Of a DNA stretch of 64,000 bases, positions 48,719-57,167 are shown in pieces. The notes under the pieces were generated by a model. It had not been told where the DNA came from and searched no databases. It worked only from the letters and a program-made list of their open reading frames with translations. Positions within the stretch are counted from its first letter, which is position 1. Each line of letters starts with the position of its first letter. The position numbers and the translations under genes are program-made. Origin of the DNA: an uncultured Bacteroidales bacterium (GTDB lineage: Bacteria > Bacteroidota > Bacteroidia > Bacteroidales > Paludibacteraceae); NCBI GenBank assembly GCA_900317745.1, contig ONHW01000013.1, forward strand, positions 20,886 to 84,885, given 5' to 3'.

Positions 48719-49381
48719 TCACATTAAATACATGGCATAAACCTGTCTTCCAGCCTCGTAGAGCAATAAGATCGGCAACAGTTCAACCGTAAGCAGAAAG
48801 ATAAGTACTCCCAACAATTCCTGCACAGAGGCGTTGAACAGACGTATCCATTGTGCAATAAGAATGAGGATGTACGCACCAATCAGTACAGCCAGCAGCG
48901 TTATCCACCAGGCGTTGGGGGCAGTGTATGCCATGAACATTACTATGATCAACGCCAAATAAGTCATGAGTGATCGCAGCGAGAAGTAACGCACATACGC
49001 CAAACTTGCGCGTCTGCCGAGGCGGAAGGTGTACTGCATAAGCAACGCTATGACCACTCGTGCGAGATCGATAAGCACGGCAAAAACAATCAGTTGCTCA
49101 AAGAACTCCAAGCCATACATCGGCGAATCAACGAGGATTATATATACCGCCAACGCCGGCACCGTGGTATTAAAGAGCCATTGGGCGACCTGGGATCCTA
49201 TACTTGGCACCTGCTCAGCCGTGTTGCCGGCAAACTCAGCAAAACTATTGCTGACCACAGCGCGCAAATAGCGCGGTTGCATCATGCAACTCAGCCATAC
49301 GAGCACCACGAGCGCCAAGCATATCCAAGGCAGCCATGTGGCAGAAAGTGCAGCAGTAATATGTAATCCTTCGTACAACAT
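48719..49381 (-). CDS. DUF4271 membrane protein
   Basis: 220 aa from ATG 49381 (MLYEGLHITAALSATWLP). The longer open frame overlaps the LOG-family gene and is rejected. About six or seven hydrophobic helices; motifs RYFSLRSLMTYLALIIVMF and LLYEAGRQVYAMYL resemble DUF4271, a Bacteroidota integral membrane family that usually lies next to hemD, as here. Function unknown. It starts 10 bp after the stop of the LOG gene. Confidence 0.85.
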   Translation of the reverse strand: MLYEGLHITAALSATWLPWICLALVVLVWLSCMMQPRYLRAVVSNSFAEFAGNTAEQVPSIGSQVAQWLFNTTVPALAVYIILVDSPMYGLEFFEQLIVFAVLIDLARVVIALLMQYTFRLGRRASLAYVRYFSLRSLMTYLALIIVMFMAYTAPNAWWITLLAVLIGAYILILIAQWIRLFNASVQELLGVLIFLLTVELLPILLLYEAGRQVYAMYLM

Positions 49382-49391
49382 TCGGCAGTCA

Positions 49392-49988
49392 TTACACGGT
49401 TCGGGCTTGCTGGCGCATGTGTTCGCCCCACTCAGCCGCAGCATAGACAGCGGTGAGCACCTCTTCGGGCGAGTTGACCACGGTGAACATCCGATTGCGG
49501 TGCACGGGTTGCATAAAGTGTTCAGCCACCATCTTGTCCAAGGCGGCAATGACAGGATCAAAATATCCGTTGGTATTCACTATCACCACGGGTTTGCCAT
49601 GCAGCCCGAGTTGTTTCCAGGTGAGGCATTCGAAGAGTTCCTCCATCGTGCCTATCCCACCGGGCAGTGCTACCATAGCATCCACCATACGGGTGATGGC
49701 AGCCTTACGCTCGTGCATCGAACCGGTGACAATCGTTTGTGTGCTTCGCGGGTTGTTCCATCCCTGCTCCACCATAAAACGCGGTATAACACCGGTGATT
49801 CTGCCTCCTTCGGCCAGCACGCCTTCAGCCAAATGCTTCATGAGCCCTATTCCTCCGTCGCCATAAACGACCTCAACACCCTCCTGAGCAAGCAATTGCC
49901 CAAGACGATAGGCTGCGGTGTTATACACCTCAGGCACGCCATCGGAAGCAGAGCAATATACGGCAATACGTTGGAGCACAGAATTCAT
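49392..49988 (-). CDS. LOG-family (TIGR00730) Rossmann-fold protein
   Basis: 198 aa. Markers: IAVYCSASDGVPEVY, VEVVYGDGGIGLMKHLAEG, the phosphoribohydrolase motif PGGIGTMEELFECLTW and KPVVIVNTNGYFDP. LOG proteins cleave ribose-phosphate from cytokinin-like nucleoside monophosphates or AMP. It has YGDGG where YGGGS/YGGGN is more usual. It is cytoplasmic. It appears first in the minus-strand run leading to trmD; no clear promoter was found upstream. Confidence 0.9.
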   Translation of the reverse strand: MNSVLQRIAVYCSASDGVPEVYNTAAYRLGQLLAQEGVEVVYGDGGIGLMKHLAEGVLAEGGRITGVIPRFMVEQGWNNPRSTQTIVTGSMHERKAAITRMVDAMVALPGGIGTMEELFECLTWKQLGLHGKPVVIVNTNGYFDPVIAALDKMVAEHFMQPVHRNRMFTVVNSPEEVLTAVYAAAEWGEHMRQQARTV

Positions 49989-50062
49989 ACAAATCGGGTT
50001 ACACAGAAAATTTCACAACAAAAATTATGCCACGAGGCAACTTAAGAGTTGAAATGTGACGT

Positions 50063-52822
50063 TTACTGCATCAGTACCAACTTTCCGTAAGGTTTGTCAC
50101 GCCTTACGGCAGCGTTGTGAACGGACTTATTCGCCAGTTTGACCAGGTACTGTTTACCGCGTTGGAACAACACCGCAGGCACGCGGCATTCTTCCACTCC
50201 CGGGTTGGGAGTGACAGAGGTGACAAGTCGCCCGTTCATGTCATAGAAGTACAACACGTCACCATCCACAAACAAGCCAGCTACATACAAGCATATATCG
50301 TTGCCACGCGTAATGACAGTTATCTTGCCACTCTTCTCGCTTTCTCCGGCACGTGTAGTAATGAATCGCGGCGAAGTAAGCGGAGAACTATGCTGTTCAC
50401 AGCCTTTTTGCTCCATGCAGCACAATTGGTAGGAATAGAGCGAATTAGGACTCAAGCCAACGACTCGCACAGAGTCAGCCGGGGCAAAAATCGGGTAATC
50501 CGTATCACGATAAATGTACTCGAACGTCTTATCCATATTTGCCGTATAGCCATCCAGGATAATACCTCCCGAGCCATCAGACTGTCTGCACGTAAATCGG
50601 AACTGCACATATCCTTCATCTGTGCTGAAGGAATAGGTCTTCACCGCAGATTGCGTAAGAGAGGACAACTTGAGTTCAGCAACAGTGTGCCACTCACCAT
50701 CATTCGTGGCAGCCTCAAACAGCAATTCGCCTCCGCTATCTCTATCGCTTGCAATATACGATTGTGCCAACCAGAATGACACTTGTGTGACAGGAGCGAG
50801 ATAGCGCTCCGTAACCACCTGATCACCGGCAGCCGTCATAAGCAAAGCAGTACGTCCGTCGAAAGAAGTGGTAGTGGTTCGCAGGAAATTGCATTGCCAA
50901 CCGCTGGCTGCAATATTCTCGACAGTAACAAATTTCTCAAAATCCTGCTTAACCTGTTGCGGTTCATCGCTCCACTTGCATAGCGTAAGGTAATACGCCT
51001 CGGCATCTTCCTGCTCACGCCATCGTGCGACAAACGCATAGGGAGATATCTCATCCGAATCAAGAATTTCAATCTCAGATATCAGAGTCGGACGTTCGGC
51101 ATAGCCTGTCAAGGACAGTACAGATGAATAGTTTCCGGCTGTTGTACCCAAAACCATGTTAGCCGTCTGGCGCCTACAAAGCCGCGTGCCGGTATAACGA
51201 AGGGTGGCAGTAACAGTAATCGAATCGGATGTTACGGGGAACCACAAGGTATCCGTGTGCCATGTTTCGCCATCGGCACTGATAGAAAACATGGGATTAG
51301 GAATAACAACAAACATCCGCTCGGCCTCCAGTTCGACACCGGTTATTACGAGTTTTTGCGGTTGCGGACTGCTCTCTCCGTCCAGGACATAATTCATGAG
51401 TTGCGGCATATCGGCAGGAGACAGTGTAAATCCTTTGCCATCCGATCCGCCAAAGTGAAACGCCATCTGCAGGTCGTTATGTTCGCGGATTTGCGACAAT
51501 TGCATATCCACCAGTTCCACACCGTTAGCCTGCTTGGGTACAAAGGAAGTTACTCCTACCGTTCCGGGATACGTGTCAGAAGCAGAGGCAAAATTCGGAT
51601 TTTTGTTATACGCTTCGCAAACATCGTAGCCAAGTGGTGTGAAGTTGTTGTAGGTGTTATCGTTCCAGCGGCCTGAATTGTGACAGATATGCGTTATGAG
51701 CAGTCCCACTCCGGGGATTGCAGCAGCAGGTGTATCCCATCCGGTGTGCTGCCGGTTCTCCACAAACCAATACTCAGAAGGAACAGGATTCATCAGGCTC
51801 AGATTATGATGGGAAGAAGCAATGATATATGCCTCACTTTCCTCGCATAACGGCGAGAGCAGATAATCACCTGTCTGCTCCAGTTGTACGGGCGTAAGCC
51901 AGCCTAATGCGAAACGCTCGAAAGCGGAATAGGAAGGCGGTGTGCAACCGTTGTTGTTATAATTACCGCCAGCCATAATATCCCACTCACCTACTGTATA
52001 TACAGAACCGTTTGCCGTATTATACAAATCAGGCAAGCCCAGCACATGTCCAAACTCATGACAGAATGTGCCGATACCGCACATCGTGCCCTTACGGCTG
52101 ACAGTCAGTGTAAGTTCAGAGGTGCAGGCATAATCATACAACCGCTTACCATCAATATTCACGCTGGTGTACACCGCCATACGGTGAGGCCATACTGCGT
52201 CTTCCGGACCACCTTCAGCGGGATTCGTACCGGCGTAGTAAACAAACACATTATCAACGACGCCATCGTTGTTGAAATCATACTGGGAGAAATCCACTCC
52301 GTCGTTGTCCGCCAGCATACAGGCGTCGATAATCATCTGCATAGCATTACTATCATTTCCGCGTGCATCGTTGGCACCATAATACGCCCGCGGATGCGGC
52401 AAGGTGTAAGGTCCGTAAACATCAAACGTGGGAAAGAACAGATCGTATGAAGATGCACGGAAATAGTCCGCAGCCGAACCTGTTCCGCCATTATCCGCAT
52501 AGCCCGGCTCGTTCAGCAGACGCGTAAAAGACTCGTTGGGATTCGGGACAGTGAAACTTATATCCGAATAATTGACCAGTATTACAATGCTTCGCACATT
52601 GCCTGTGAGCGGGAACGTTGCCTTTCGGTCATGACGTACACGATTCTGCTCTGCAATACGCGCTGCATGTGCTCGCGTGTACGTAGAAACAGTATCTTCA
52701 CGATAGTGAAACCACTCGTCACCGACCACGCCGGATCCCGGCCATGCACCTACAGCATACATATCAGACGTTGTGGCGCAAAAGATTATAAAGAAAAGTA
52801 TTACTATACGTATGTATCTCAT
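50063..52822 (-). CDS. Secreted M6-family metalloprotease
   Basis: 919 aa from ATG 52822 (MRYIRIVILFFIIFC); the longer frame crosses the promoter. The protease domain (about 70-420) has VRSIVILVNYSD, SAADYFRASSYDLFFPTFDVYGP, the metal-like loop DFNNDGVVD, and the zinc site HEFGHVLGLPDLY (His255, Glu256, His259), then GEWDIMAGGNYNNNG. Two or more beta-sandwich domains follow (about 540-820, one like MAM/cleaved-adhesin). The C-terminus has LYFYDMNGRLVTSV, a common T9SS-type tail motif, ending KLVLMQ. It should be an exported endopeptidase for host or dietary protein. It is divergent from the C10 protease gene. Confidence 0.9.
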   Translation of the reverse strand: MRYIRIVILFFIIFCATTSDMYAVGAWPGSGVVGDEWFHYREDTVSTYTRAHAARIAEQNRVRHDRKATFPLTGNVRSIVILVNYSDISFTVPNPNESFTRLLNEPGYADNGGTGSAADYFRASSYDLFFPTFDVYGPYTLPHPRAYYGANDARGNDSNAMQMIIDACMLADNDGVDFSQYDFNNDGVVDNVFVYYAGTNPAEGGPEDAVWPHRMAVYTSVNIDGKRLYDYACTSELTLTVSRKGTMCGIGTFCHEFGHVLGLPDLYNTANGSVYTVGEWDIMAGGNYNNNGCTPPSYSAFERFALGWLTPVQLEQTGDYLLSPLCEESEAYIIASSHHNLSLMNPVPSEYWFVENRQHTGWDTPAAAIPGVGLLITHICHNSGRWNDNTYNNFTPLGYDVCEAYNKNPNFASASDTYPGTVGVTSFVPKQANGVELVDMQLSQIREHNDLQMAFHFGGSDGKGFTLSPADMPQLMNYVLDGESSPQPQKLVITGVELEAERMFVVIPNPMFSISADGETWHTDTLWFPVTSDSITVTATLRYTGTRLCRRQTANMVLGTTAGNYSSVLSLTGYAERPTLISEIEILDSDEISPYAFVARWREQEDAEAYYLTLCKWSDEPQQVKQDFEKFVTVENIAASGWQCNFLRTTTTSFDGRTALLMTAAGDQVVTERYLAPVTQVSFWLAQSYIASDRDSGGELLFEAATNDGEWHTVAELKLSSLTQSAVKTYSFSTDEGYVQFRFTCRQSDGSGGIILDGYTANMDKTFEYIYRDTDYPIFAPADSVRVVGLSPNSLYSYQLCCMEQKGCEQHSSPLTSPRFITTRAGESEKSGKITVITRGNDICLYVAGLFVDGDVLYFYDMNGRLVTSVTPNPGVEECRVPAVLFQRGKQYLVKLANKSVHNAAVRRDKPYGKLVLMQ

Positions 52823-52878
52823 TTCGATTTTTCGATGAATAATGCTATATTCACAAATTATTAGACGCAAATTGTTTG

Positions 52879-52910
52879 CAAAGATACAAAAAAAATGCCA
52901 ATTTTGCAAA
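52879..52910 (-). promoter_or_regulatory. Promoter of the M6 protease gene
   Basis: Minus strand: -33 TTTG (52910-52907, within ATTTGCAAAA), 20-nt spacer, -7 TATCTTTG (52886-52879). Confidence 0.8.
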
Positions 52911-52935
52911 TATTTGCAGTTTTTTACGACATATA

Positions 52936-52967
52936 TTTGGATATATGGCATATTTTTTGTATTTTTG
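52936..52967 (+). promoter_or_regulatory. Promoter of the C10 protease gene
   Basis: -33 TTTG (52936-52939), 20-nt spacer, -7 TATTTTTG (52960-52967). The start near 52974 rules out the in-frame ATG at 52895 and supports 53024. Confidence 0.75.
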
Positions 52968-53023
52968 CAAAAAATATAAGTCAAATACGGATAACCTGTA
53001 ATGTTAAATTAAATATTAACTGT

Positions 53024-54121
53024 ATGAAAAAGATTGCACTTTCATTTACCCTGCTGTTAGCCGCAAGCGTGCTATCGTACGCGACGGATGGTCTGCGCGC
53101 GTTCAACCTGCGCGGTGGCGGGTTCATCGTACTGGACGAACATGACGAAGTAATGGCAATGGGTGACCAGGGCACAGTTGCCGACATGTCTGACCATCTG
53201 CGCAAGTATCTTGGTGATGAGCCTATCCAGATTCTTACCGAAGCACCGAAAGCCTTTATCCGGCGTGCCAGCAGCATTACCGACTCCGTTGGTCCGTTGC
53301 TGGGTGGTATAATGTTCGACCAGACCGCTCCCTACAACCGCCATACGCCGATGTACAACGGGCAGCACTGCCTGACAGGCTGCGTGGCGACTGCAATGGC
53401 AGAGATCATGGCTTACTACAAGTATCCGCAAAAGTGTTTGCCGGGTAGTGTCAGTTACACATCAGCGACCAAGAAGATTGACGTAAGTTACACCTTTGAT
53501 GGCGTCACGTTCGATTGGTCGAAGATTCGTGACACATATATCCCCGGTGCCGGACATGAATATACGGAGGAAGAAGCCGAAGAGGTAGCCAAGTTGATGG
53601 CAGCATGCGGTGCAGCCGTTGAGATGGATTACGGTTTGGATGGTAGCGGCTCACTGAGCAAACTTGTTCCGGACGCATTCGTAGCCTTCTTTGACTACCA
53701 CATGGGTATAGACTTTGAGAGCAAGAGCGATTTTTTGACAGACGAGGATTTTCATAATGCTCTTATTGAAGAATTCAAAGCAGGACGTCCTGTATATACC
53801 TCAGGTGCCAGTTCAGAGGGTGGTCACGCGTATGTAATAGACGGTTTTTTAACATACGAAGGTGCAGAGGCTTATCCGTTGTTCCACTTCAACTGGGGTT
53901 GGAACGGCAGTGGCAATGAATGGGTACAGATCAGAAAATCGACATACAATCAGTCGATGTCAATCATTCGTCACATACAGCCGAACAACAGTTCAGCGGT
54001 TGAGCACACCGAATCAACAGCGGTAACAAGCGGCATATACGATATATTGGGCAATAGAGTGAATGCAATGATTCCCGGTCACATATATATTGTGAACGGA
54101 AAGAAATTGATAGCCCGCTAA
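53024..54121 (+). CDS. C10-family cysteine protease (streptopain-like), secreted
   Basis: 365 aa from ATG 53024 (MKKIALSFTLLLAASVLSYA). A short pro-region (about 22-90; GGGFIVLDEHDEVMAMGDQG) precedes the mature enzyme. Active site: QHCLTGCVATAMAEIMAYYKYP (Cys120), GGHAYVIDG (His268) and FHFNWGWNGSGNEW. The C-terminus GIYDILGNRVNAMIPGHIYIVNGKKLIAR is a classic exported-protein tail of T9SS type. C10 enzymes such as streptopain, interpain and periodontain degrade host proteins. The pro-region is shorter than in many Bacteroidota relatives. It ends 31 bp before a strong hairpin. Confidence 0.92.
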   Translation: MKKIALSFTLLLAASVLSYATDGLRAFNLRGGGFIVLDEHDEVMAMGDQGTVADMSDHLRKYLGDEPIQILTEAPKAFIRRASSITDSVGPLLGGIMFDQTAPYNRHTPMYNGQHCLTGCVATAMAEIMAYYKYPQKCLPGSVSYTSATKKIDVSYTFDGVTFDWSKIRDTYIPGAGHEYTEEEAEEVAKLMAACGAAVEMDYGLDGSGSLSKLVPDAFVAFFDYHMGIDFESKSDFLTDEDFHNALIEEFKAGRPVYTSGASSEGGHAYVIDGFLTYEGAEAYPLFHFNWGWNGSGNEWVQIRKSTYNQSMSIIRHIQPNNSSAVEHTESTAVTSGIYDILGNRVNAMIPGHIYIVNGKKLIAR

Positions 54122-54152
54122 TCAAGTAGGACTTCAAGTTTATCCAGACAGA

Positions 54153-54186
54153 AATCAGCCCCGAAGGACGACCTTCGGGGCTGATT
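54153..54186. terminator. Bidirectional terminator between C10 and Big2 lipoprotein genes
   Basis: Perfect 15-bp stem AATCAGCCCCGAAGG/CCTTCGGGGCTGATT with loop ACGA. The T-tract is weak (GTTT) on the plus strand. Both flanking genes converge on it. Confidence 0.8.
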
Positions 54187-54210
54187 GTTTACACTGTAGT
54201 CAACAGGTAA

Positions 54211-55431
54211 TTATTTGCGCTTGAAGTTATTGATTACGCGAATCTTACCCTCTTTGATCTGACGAGCGATATTCTCCTGTACCTCCACTGAAGGCAGAAT
54301 GCTCTCCGGGAATGCAACCAGATTGCTCTTGTTGGCGTTAATCTTCTCAGGCTGCTCGCCGAACTCCATCGTGATAGGCTCGGATACGTACAGTTTAGAG
54401 CGGTCGTTAACGATCAGTTTATCATTCTCTTTGTCGTACGTTGCATCAACGCCCCAATAGGTGGAACTGTTAAGCTGACGGAAAGTAAACTTGCAGTAAT
54501 CGAGAAGAACCATATAACGGCTACTACCATCCGTGCCACTTGAAAGATCGAACAAAGCCTCTTCAAGGATAGCATCAGGAACATAACTTAGTGAATATCC
54601 GCAATTGGTAGGATCATCCTCAGCGCAAGAGTAGTTCCAGTTGGTAAGCGAAGTACCGGTAACTGCATCGCCTGCGAGCTTGAGATAGTTGTTAAAGTCG
54701 GTGTAGTTTTGTGTATTATATGCGTCCATAGCCTTGAGCACGTTAGTAAGCACACCATCGGTATATACGCCCGGTTCACCCACCTTGGTATAATATTCCG
54801 ACGAATCCTTAAGGATTTTCCACTGACCAAGACAGAACATTGCACCTTTACCGCCATTCAGGTTAGCAGGAGCCCAATACATATACGAAGGCATTGTAAT
54901 AACCAGAGCTTCCTCAGCACCATCGGATTTTCCGCTCTCGTTTACATAGAAACCTTCGGAGAATACCATGAAATCGATAGGCATAGCATAAGCCTTGTAG
55001 GATGCGCCGCTTGATGATTCGACATCAAGTATAGGCAGCCCTGCTGAATCGGCAGGATTCCATCCGTGAACCATTGCCTGACCAAAACTGAATGACTCGA
55101 GGTAAGAAGTTACCCTGATTTCGCTCTGTGCCGTCTGGCCACCTGCTTCAGTAACAGTGATATAGGCCGTACCGGCAGAAACACCATACACATTACCATC
55201 TTTATCAACGGCAGCAACTGTAGTATCGCTGGATGCCCATGTGTACTCACCCTTGAGACCTGCAGGTTGTGCAATAACCGTCAGGGAAATATCACCACCT
55301 TCAGCAATTGTAGCTTTTTCAGGACGGAGGGTCAGACTCTGAATCTTCGTAGGATCATCTTTCTGATCTTTTTTGCAACCTACCATTACCACAGCAAGGA
55401 GCAGCGGTAACGCTAATAATAGTTTTTTCAT
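54211..55431 (-). CDS. Big2-domain lipoprotein after susCD, putative binding protein
   Basis: 406 aa. Lipobox VMVGC (Cys19). A Big2 domain (about 30-110; LRPEKATIAEGGDISLTV, EYTWASSDTTVAAVDKDGNVYGV) leads to a domain of about 290 residues I cannot assign (LESFSFGQAMVHGWNPADS through NLVAFPESILPSVEVQENIA). It occupies the same slot after susD as the lipoprotein at 7348 and shares its lipobox-Big2 start, but the C-terminal part looks different. A ligand-binding role at the cell surface alongside the second SusCD pair is inferred. No catalytic motif is visible. It is the last gene of that operon. Confidence 0.7.
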   Translation of the reverse strand: MKKLLLALPLLLAVVMVGCKKDQKDDPTKIQSLTLRPEKATIAEGGDISLTVIAQPAGLKGEYTWASSDTTVAAVDKDGNVYGVSAGTAYITVTEAGGQTAQSEIRVTSYLESFSFGQAMVHGWNPADSAGLPILDVESSSGASYKAYAMPIDFMVFSEGFYVNESGKSDGAEEALVITMPSYMYWAPANLNGGKGAMFCLGQWKILKDSSEYYTKVGEPGVYTDGVLTNVLKAMDAYNTQNYTDFNNYLKLAGDAVTGTSLTNWNYSCAEDDPTNCGYSLSYVPDAILEEALFDLSSGTDGSSRYMVLLDYCKFTFRQLNSSTYWGVDATYDKENDKLIVNDRSKLYVSEPITMEFGEQPEKINANKSNLVAFPESILPSVEVQENIARQIKEGKIRVINNFKRK

Positions 55432-55468
55432 AATTGAGTTTTTTAGTTAGTTTAACAAATTAGTTTGA

Positions 55469-57133
55469 CTAAATATTCGGATTGTATATCGCTTCTGACG
55501 AAGGAATATCCATATTAAAGTTTGCGTCGGTCGGGCGTACACGTCCGGCAGCATTGTAATCGTGGTTACCGCCACGTACACGCTCGTCATACTCTATACC
55601 CAAGCGGCGGAAAGTCTGCAAGCCGTAGCCTTCACCCCACATCTCCACACGCCAGTTATAATAGATGGCCTGTAGCAAGTTTTGAGGCGTTGTGATTTGG
55701 GTCTTGAAGTCATCATAATCATCACTCCAGAACGGATAGAGTTGATTGATACGCTGATCGGTAAGTGTGGTAAGCGCAGCGATGGAAGAAGCATAATCAT
55801 TGAGATAATAGTAAGCTTCCGCCTCAATCAGGAGCATTGACTCGATACGCATGAAGATGTTATCTGACAGCCACTCACGGTCAATATCGTCATCTTTGGT
55901 TGATGTCGGGCATGCAGCTGAGAAGAATTTACCGTCAGGGCACCCCTTGAAACGGCTGTTTGCCTTACCATCATTGAACCACAGGGCGCGTGCATCCCAC
56001 AGAGGGATCTCATCCTTGAGGTTGTCATCAATAACCTTGGTATCACCCGCCCAAGCATAACTATACGAGTGAATATCCACCTGACCGAACCATGACTTCA
56101 GTCCACCGGCAGTCTCTGTGGTTACATTCTGTCCCCACATCCACGAAGGCTCAGACACGTCGTTGAATCCGGTTGTAAGCAGTTTGTCATTACTGATCAT
56201 CTGGAAAGCACCGCTTGCAAGGACCTCACCTGCATATTTCGCTGCATTGGTATAGTACGCCGAAGCCGTAGTGGCATTAACCGTTGTATAATACGGTGCT
56301 GCATTCAGGTAGGCGTACGCTGCCAGGCCGCGAGCGACATTACCATCAATTCCCAACTTGGTTTCACGCTGATACAACGATCCGTTCTCCAAGAGATATG
56401 CCGCTCCGAACTCATCAAAGAACCGGATAGACATCTCAATGTCGGCAAACACGCGGCGATATGCTTCATCGGCTGTGCTCAGCGGTTGCGGGTCTTCCAT
56501 ATTCGTTTCGTCATAAACAGGGATAGCCGGATACGTCATTATCGTATAGTTACCCATATTCGTGGAACCGATAACGGGCGTGTACCAACGTACAAGATTG
56601 GCGTAAGCGTATGCACGCAATGCGAATGTCTGAGCCAGATACAACCCGTATTCGATTTCATCCGATGAATACGTATGTGTGGTAGTCTCAGACGGATAGC
56701 CGTACTTGGCAACGGTATCACGTACGTTGCATGCCAAAGAGATGTCACGAATGGCGGTATTGGTATTTCGGATCATACTGTAGTAGAACGACCATATATA
56801 CCCTGTACGACCGGTTACGGTACGCATCTGCTCATCCTGATAAAGCCAACCATAGGTCTTGTTGGTGACAGCTATATCACCGCAGAGGATATCTCCCCAC
56901 AGATCAATGCTTCGCTGACCGAACTCATCATGATCGGAACCGCTATCGGAATAAATCATGGAGTACAAGCCTCGCATCGTACCCTGCAGACGTGTTTCAA
57001 GCCCCAATTTATTATATTGGTCAGCACTGATGGTACTACCGTCAGGGTAGCGATTCAAGTATTCGTCAGAGCAAGAAAAGAGAACAGCACTTGCTACTAT
57101 AGCCCCAAGGGCGAACTTGATATTATTTTTCAT
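55469..57133 (-). CDS. SusD/RagB-like lipoprotein (second locus)
   Basis: 554 aa from ATG 57133 (MKNNIKFALGAIVAS); ATG 57145 is an alternative. Lipobox VLFSC followed by SDEYLNRYPDGSTIS. SusD/RagB features: IRNTNTAIRDI, LYLAQTFALRAYAYANLVRWYTPVIG, MRIESMLLIEAEAYYYLNDYASSI, WRVEMWGEGYGLQTFRRLGIEYDERVRGGNH. Lid component for the SusC at 57168. No glycoside hydrolase is linked, while proteases flank the locus, so a peptide or glycopeptide ligand (RagB-like) is at least as likely as a glycan. Confidence 0.93.
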   Translation of the reverse strand: MKNNIKFALGAIVASAVLFSCSDEYLNRYPDGSTISADQYNKLGLETRLQGTMRGLYSMIYSDSGSDHDEFGQRSIDLWGDILCGDIAVTNKTYGWLYQDEQMRTVTGRTGYIWSFYYSMIRNTNTAIRDISLACNVRDTVAKYGYPSETTTHTYSSDEIEYGLYLAQTFALRAYAYANLVRWYTPVIGSTNMGNYTIMTYPAIPVYDETNMEDPQPLSTADEAYRRVFADIEMSIRFFDEFGAAYLLENGSLYQRETKLGIDGNVARGLAAYAYLNAAPYYTTVNATTASAYYTNAAKYAGEVLASGAFQMISNDKLLTTGFNDVSEPSWMWGQNVTTETAGGLKSWFGQVDIHSYSYAWAGDTKVIDDNLKDEIPLWDARALWFNDGKANSRFKGCPDGKFFSAACPTSTKDDDIDREWLSDNIFMRIESMLLIEAEAYYYLNDYASSIAALTTLTDQRINQLYPFWSDDYDDFKTQITTPQNLLQAIYYNWRVEMWGEGYGLQTFRRLGIEYDERVRGGNHDYNAAGRVRPTDANFNMDIPSSEAIYNPNI

Positions 57134-57167
57134 AATTGTGCTCATTTATTAGTTGTACTACTCAACA

